A program made the position numbers and the translations under genes. The notes beneath the pieces were generated by a model, which saw nothing but the letters and a program-made list of their open reading frames with translations, ran no database searches and was not told the origin of the DNA. Below are positions 6,180-9,781 of a DNA stretch of 9,781 nt, piece after piece. Origin of the DNA: Candidatus Delongbacteria bacterium (lineage in GTDB: Bacteria; UBA4055); the NCBI GenBank assembly GCA_022013635.1, contig JAKLPX010000036.1:1-9781 (forward strand), read 5' to 3'. Every line of letters begins with the position of its first letter. Within the stretch, counting starts at the first letter, position 1.

Positions 6180-6953
6180 ATGTTGAAAATTAACGAAGAA
6201 AGAACGGTTGAAAGAATTACCGAATGGATGCAGAAAGTATTCAGAAAAGCAAGATTCTCAAAAGCTGTACTCGGATTGAGTGGAGGAGTTGACTCCGCAG
6301 TGGTCGCTTATCTTGCGGTAAGAGCTTTGGGAAAGGAAAATCTGACATGCATACAGCTGCCTTACAGGACAAGCAGTATGGGTTCAATAACGGATGCGGA
6401 TAATATTATCGGAATCTTAGGCGTAAAATCCGAGCTAATTGATATATCACCGATTGTTGATGTCCATGCGCTGGTTTTAAATACTGTCAGTCCGGCAAGA
6501 CTCGGAAACATCATGGCAAGGGTCAGAATGACGATTCTGTTTGATAAATCCTCTGAACTTGAATCTCTTGTTTTGGGAACGAGCAACAAAACGGAGAGAT
6601 ACCTAGGATACGGAACTCTTTATGGCGATATGGCTTCGATAGTCAATCCTATCGGGGATCTGTATAAAAATCAGGTTTGGGATATAGCACGGTACCTGAA
6701 AATTCCACAGGAGATCATTGATAAAAAACCTTCGGCTGACCTTATAGAGAATCAAACCGACGAGAAAGATTTCGGTTTTACTTATCGCCAGGCTGACGAT
6801 ATTTTGGATTCGATTTTTGACGAAAAGAAAAGTGAACTTGAGACTGCGAATCTTGGATATACTTTGGATCAGATCAACGAAGTACTGACAAGAGTTAAAG
6901 ACAACGAGTATAAAGGCGAAGTGCCTTATATTTTTGATTTGAGAGCCTTCTAA
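6180..6953 (+). CDS. nadE: NH3-dependent NAD+ synthetase
   Basis: A 257-residue cytoplasmic enzyme that amidates nicotinic acid adenine dinucleotide to NAD+ using ATP, the last step of NAD synthesis. It lacks the N-terminal nitrilase-type glutaminase domain of the long NadE form, so ammonia is the expected direct nitrogen donor. The ATP pyrophosphatase PP-loop is LSGGVDSA (33-40). Other family segments are the NIMARVRM stretch (110-117), LGTSNKTER (132-140), YGTLYGDMASIVNPIGDLYK (144-163) and KPSADLIENQTDE (183-195), all intact. The ATG at 6180 has GAGAGGA (6164-6170) 9 bases upstream; another ATG at 6175 is out of frame and closes at once. It is the first gene of a four-gene run, and its TAA abuts the next ATG. 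The spacer upstream has operator-like dyads. Confidence 0.95.
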   Translation: MLKINEERTVERITEWMQKVFRKARFSKAVLGLSGGVDSAVVAYLAVRALGKENLTCIQLPYRTSSMGSITDADNIIGILGVKSELIDISPIVDVHALVLNTVSPARLGNIMARVRMTILFDKSSELESLVLGTSNKTERYLGYGTLYGDMASIVNPIGDLYKNQVWDIARYLKIPQEIIDKKPSADLIENQTDEKDFGFTYRQADDILDSIFDEKKSELETANLGYTLDQINEVLTRVKDNEYKGEVPYIFDLRAF

Positions 6954-7499
6954 ATGAAAAACAAAGCTGTATTTCTTGACAGAGACGGTACTGTAAATAT
7001 TGATAAGGATTATCTTTACAAGATAGATGATTTTCAGTTTGAATCAGGTGTAACAGATACTTTAAAGTATCTGTTCGACAGGGGTTACAAGCTGATAATC
7101 ATTTCAAATCAATCCGGTATTGCGCGCGGCTATTTCTCGGTAGATGATGTCGAAATACTACATAAACATATCAAAAAAGCAGCCTTAGAGTCGGGTTTTG
7201 AAATAGCGGAAATTTATTATTGCCCTCACTTCGCCGATGGAAATGTTAAGAAATTCGCAATCGAATGCAAGTGCAGAAAACCCGGAACAGAATTGATTGA
7301 AAGAGCGATAAACGAGCATAATATTGACAGATCGCAGTCTTATATGATCGGCGATAAGGAAAGCGATATAATTGCCGGTAAGAATGCCGGATTAAAAACG
7401 ATTCTCGTAGGAACGGGATACGGAAAAGAAACTGCCGTAATTTTCAAAGATTATGATTATTATTTTGAAAATATTTCAGGAATAAAAGCAATAATTTAA
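6954..7499 (+). CDS. gmhB: D-glycero-D-manno-heptose 1,7-bisphosphate 7-phosphatase (GmhB-type HAD hydrolase)
   Basis: A 181-residue HAD-superfamily phosphatase of the usual GmhB length. GmhB removes the 7-phosphate from heptose bisphosphate during synthesis of the ADP-heptose used for the LPS inner core. HAD motif I is FLDRDGTVN (7-15), with Asp9 as nucleophile and Asp11 as acid/base. Motif II is ISNQSGIARGYF (50-61). The GmhB zinc loop is present as CPH (90-92) and CKC (105-107) followed by RKPG, so the ligands are Cys90, His92, Cys105 and Cys107. Motif IV is MIGDKESD (131-138). The histidinol-phosphatase branch shares these motifs; GmhB is favoured by the LptD gene nearby and the absence of his genes. 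The ATG directly follows the nadE stop (TAAATG), with GAGAG at 6941-6945 as the likely ribosome site, suggesting coupled translation. Confidence 0.88.
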   Translation: MKNKAVFLDRDGTVNIDKDYLYKIDDFQFESGVTDTLKYLFDRGYKLIIISNQSGIARGYFSVDDVEILHKHIKKAALESGFEIAEIYYCPHFADGNVKKFAIECKCRKPGTELIERAINEHNIDRSQSYMIGDKESDIIAGKNAGLKTILVGTGYGKETAVIFKDYDYYFENISGIKAII

Positions 7500-7512
7500 A
7501 CCGGAGGAACAA

Positions 7513-8496
7513 ATGGCCGAATTGACCAGGAATTCAAAAGAAAACACCCTTGAAATTTATCAGGGATTTCACAAAAGCAAATTTATCGAAGATATGGAGC
7601 CTTTGGATATGAAAGACTCAGATGTTGTTTTGTTAAAGGGAAAAAAGAGGATCGAAGGAGTAAAGATAAATAATTTTTTTGAAACGACCGAAATCGCTGC
7701 ATACATCGCCGAAAATGAGCTAAAAAAAATCTTTGAAAGAAAGCAGTACAAGAGCGTTTATACAGGAAATTTCATGCAGATAAGCGAAAGGGCGACCGAT
7801 TTCTATCTCGACATCGGAAAAACCAGACCTGATTTTTTAGTAAAAATCCCTAACATAGGCAAGGTATTTGTTGATGTGAAATGCAGGAAACTTTACGAGA
7901 TCAACGGCGACTTCAACAGCAGGTATTTTAATTTGAATAAAGAAGAGATCGGCGAGCTTTTACAGATTCAAACGGATATGGATATTCCCGTTTGGATTGC
8001 AGTTAAAGATTTCGGTAAATTCGATTCGGAAAAAAGAGTTTACAAAGACGCTGATTTTTATTTTATATCTGTTTCTATATTAAATTCCTTCGCAAAAAAA
8101 ATGAACTTTCTTAACGGCGCATCTTCAAATACTTTCTATTCTTACAAAATTCCGGCAGAGCTTTTCAAAAAAGACAATAAATTGTCGTCTTTCTCATTTG
8201 ACAATAAATTCGATAAGGAATTATTGAAATTATATTCGAACATGATGATAAATTCGGTTGAAGAAATAAGATCGGCAATATTCAAAGCCGTCGAAGATGA
8301 AGAATTTTATAAATCATACCTTCCGTATATTTTATGCGGTTACTACTCTGTAGAAAAAGTTCATTCGAAATATAACGGAGCTTTGTCTCATCTGACGCCT
8401 CAGGACATTAATTCGGTTCTGTGGAAGATGATCGAGGATAAAGAGATTGAGCACATTAAAGGCAAACCTTTGTTCATGAGGCACAAGAAGAATTAG
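7513..8496 (+). CDS. Unrecognised protein with PD-(D/E)XK nuclease-like motifs and a winged-helix-like C-terminus
   Basis: I do not recognise this 327-residue soluble protein as a named family. Its middle fits the PD-(D/E)XK nuclease fold: a helix with candidate motif-I Glu (TEIAAYIAENELKKIF, 59-74), then RPDFLVKI (105-112, Asp107) and VFVDVKCRK (118-126, Asp121-x-Lys123) as motifs II and III. After these come EEIGELLQIQTDMDIPVWIAV (144-164 in part), resembling the Gln-bearing helix and hydrophobic strand found after the active site in resolvase-like members. There is no signal peptide or membrane segment, so it should act in the cytoplasm. The last 50 residues (SVEKVHSKYNGALSHLTPQD onward, 279-327) include LTPQDINSVLWKMIEDKEIEHIKGKPLFMR in pattern, suggesting a winged helix that could bind DNA. 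A GGAGG site (7503-7507) lies 5 bases before the ATG. It is 13 bases after gmhB and 8 before lptD. Function is inferred only from motif spacing. Confidence 0.75.
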   Translation: MAELTRNSKENTLEIYQGFHKSKFIEDMEPLDMKDSDVVLLKGKKRIEGVKINNFFETTEIAAYIAENELKKIFERKQYKSVYTGNFMQISERATDFYLDIGKTRPDFLVKIPNIGKVFVDVKCRKLYEINGDFNSRYFNLNKEEIGELLQIQTDMDIPVWIAVKDFGKFDSEKRVYKDADFYFISVSILNSFAKKMNFLNGASSNTFYSYKIPAELFKKDNKLSSFSFDNKFDKELLKLYSNMMINSVEEIRSAIFKAVEDEEFYKSYLPYILCGYYSVEKVHSKYNGALSHLTPQDINSVLWKMIEDKEIEHIKGKPLFMRHKKN

Positions 8497-8504
8497 AAGG
8501 ATTA

Positions 8505-9781
8505 ATGCGGAAGTTTTCTCTAATATTTGTTGCAATAATTGTTTTTTTTTCGCCGGCTTTCGCTCAAAAAGAAAAAGCTCTTGCGCAACCGGACACAAGC
8601 ATTTTTTATTTTGCCGACAGGATTGATTATAAAGCTGATGATGAAAAGATTTTTTTAAAAGGCAATGCAAGGCTAAAATACAAAAATATTTTATTTACCG
8701 CATACAGCATCGTTTTGGACATACAGAATAATATTGTTCTCGCCGGGCAGAAAGAAGATACGGTATTTTCAAAAACCGTCGAGGGTAAAATCGACAGTAT
8801 CATCGTTGCAGGGAAACCGACAATTACCGAAGGCAATGAAACGGTGTCGGGCGATAAAATGTCCTATGATTTAAATACTAAACAAGGCAAGGTGTCTTCA
8901 GCGCGGACAGTCTTAAAAAGCACAAGAAAAGAGGACGACACATATTTTCAAACCGAGAATATGGTAAAATTGGACAATAACGAGATACACGGGATCAACG
9001 CACGGATTTCAAGCTGCGATCTGGAAGAACCTCACTATCACTTCAAAGCCGACAGCACAATAGTTACGAACAATAACTGGGTATTTGCAAAACCGATAAC
9101 CTTATATTTTGATGAAGTTCCTGTTGCATGGTTCCCTTTCATATTATATAAGAACAACAAAGGAAGGAATTCGGGATTTATTCTGCCGTCGTATTATTAC
9201 AGCGATTCTAAAGGGAATTCGTTCAGGCACCTCGGCTTTTTCTGGGATATGACTGACTATACGGATTATACTGTTATGACGGATTACTATGACAGGTACG
9301 GCTATCTTTTAAAACAGATGTTCAGATATAAGAAAAAATATTCGCTTGACGGTTATGTTTCTGCGGATTTTAGCAATGATCATGAAAGCCACGACTGGAG
9401 ATTTAAGGGGGTTCATAATCAGAAGATCAGTCCCTCAATGACATTTAACGCAAATGCCGACTATGTAACGAAGAGGAGTTTAGTCAGAGATTTGGGCGAA
9501 ACAAGCGCGGACAGGATGACTAATAGGCTGTATTCAAACGGAGTTTTCAATAAAAGATGGTATAATTCCGGAGACAATTTTAAGGCTATGTCTTCCATCA
9601 CTCAGTATGTGGATACAGCGATCGTAAAATATACATTCCCGAATATCTCATACAATATGAGCGGAAGAAAACCGTTTGCGGAAACGGCACTTCCGGTTAT
9701 GTTAAAAAAGTTTCAGTATGACGGATCGTTCAGCTCTGTCCGAAATGTTAATGTTTATGATGAAAAAAATATTTTTGATGA
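8505..9781 (+). CDS. lptD: LPS-assembly outer-membrane protein LptD, 5' part (cut by window end)
   Basis: The frame is open from the ATG at 8505 to the window end (425 codons). LptD is the outer-membrane beta-barrel that, with LptE, inserts LPS into the outer leaflet. Residues 1-20 are a signal peptide ending SPAFA before Gln21. An OstA/LptA-like beta-jellyroll follows (about 33-200): FYFADRIDYKADDEKIFLKGNARLKY at 34-59 in part, GDKMSYDL and the conserved SSCDLEEPHYHF (169-180) with Cys171. The start of the barrel domain is marked by VPVAWFPFILY (205-215) and GRNSGFILPSYYYSDSKG (220-237), a good match to the LptD consensus. After this come alternating Tyr-rich strands (for example DYTDYTVMTDYYDRYG). 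The ATG has AGAAGG 4 bases upstream and sits 8 bases after the preceding stop, the last gene in the nadE run. The 3' part lies outside the window. Confidence 0.9.
   Translation, partial: MRKFSLIFVAIIVFFSPAFAQKEKALAQPDTSIFYFADRIDYKADDEKIFLKGNARLKYKNILFTAYSIVLDIQNNIVLAGQKEDTVFSKTVEGKIDSIIVAGKPTITEGNETVSGDKMSYDLNTKQGKVSSARTVLKSTRKEDDTYFQTENMVKLDNNEIHGINARISSCDLEEPHYHFKADSTIVTNNNWVFAKPITLYFDEVPVAWFPFILYKNNKGRNSGFILPSYYYSDSKGNSFRHLGFFWDMTDYTDYTVMTDYYDRYGYLLKQMFRYKKKYSLDGYVSADFSNDHESHDWRFKGVHNQKISPSMTFNANADYVTKRSLVRDLGETSADRMTNRLYSNGVFNKRWYNSGDNFKAMSSITQYVDTAIVKYTFPNISYNMSGRKPFAETALPVMLKKFQYDGSFSSVRNVNVYDEKNIFD

Noticed and set aside
8332..8670. 112-residue open frame on the minus strand across the nuclease-like/lptD junction
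   Set aside because: It is antisense to two well-supported genes and has no family features.
1..9781. Mobile elements, CRISPR arrays, tRNA or rRNA genes, or a defence island
   Set aside because: No transposase, integrase, regularly spaced repeat or tRNA/rRNA-like stretch was seen, and base use is even along the window.

Overview
The window reads as ordinary chromosomal DNA, A+T-rich and with uniform base and codon use, from a diderm (Gram-negative) bacterium. An outer membrane with LPS is suggested by an LptD-type LPS-assembly protein and a GmhB-type heptose bisphosphate phosphatase. A lipoprotein signal is also present. Clear Shine-Dalgarno sites (GGAGG, CGGAG) and E. coli-like TTGACA/TATTAT promoters are visible, which argues against a typical Bacteroidota genome. 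My best guess is a low-GC lineage near the FCB group (Delongbacteria- or Cloacimonadota-like), but the phylum is an inference and not a firm call.

Layout. (1) 1-208, minus: 5' part of an exodeoxyribonuclease III gene, divergent from (2) 343-573, plus: a 76-aa stand-alone Lrp/AsnC ligand-binding (RAM) domain protein. Their promoters lie back to back in 209-342. (3) 570-1433, minus: an EamA/DMT transporter, convergent with the RAM gene; the two stop codons overlap in one TTAA. (4) 1681-5448, plus: a compact run of dnaB (replicative helicase), a YihY/BrkB-family membrane protein with a C-terminal winged-helix-like tail, and a ComEC-like metallo-beta-lactamase-fold lipoprotein that overlaps the YihY stop by 4 bases. 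(5) 5449-5605: a convergent spacer holding a 122-base imperfect inverted repeat that probably ends transcription from both sides. (6) 5606-6034, minus: a stand-alone RapZ C-terminal-domain protein, divergent from (7) the 6180-9781 plus-strand run nadE, gmhB, an unrecognised protein with PD-(D/E)XK nuclease-like motifs, and lptD (cut by the window end). The nadE/rapZ-like spacer has stacked dyad symmetries that look like operator DNA.

How the genes relate. The last run joins NAD synthesis, LPS core heptose synthesis and LPS export in one tight transcription unit, with an uncharacterised nuclease-like protein inserted between gmhB and lptD. The other genes are housekeeping (helicase, AP endonuclease), transport, or poorly defined envelope proteins. 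I see no tRNA, rRNA, CRISPR array, insertion sequence, integrase or obvious defence cassette. I did not find a convincing undescribed multi-gene system. The items most worth a second look are the PD-(D/E)XK-like protein, the ComEC-like lipoprotein, the solo RapZ domain lacking a basic tail, and the two structured intergenic regions.
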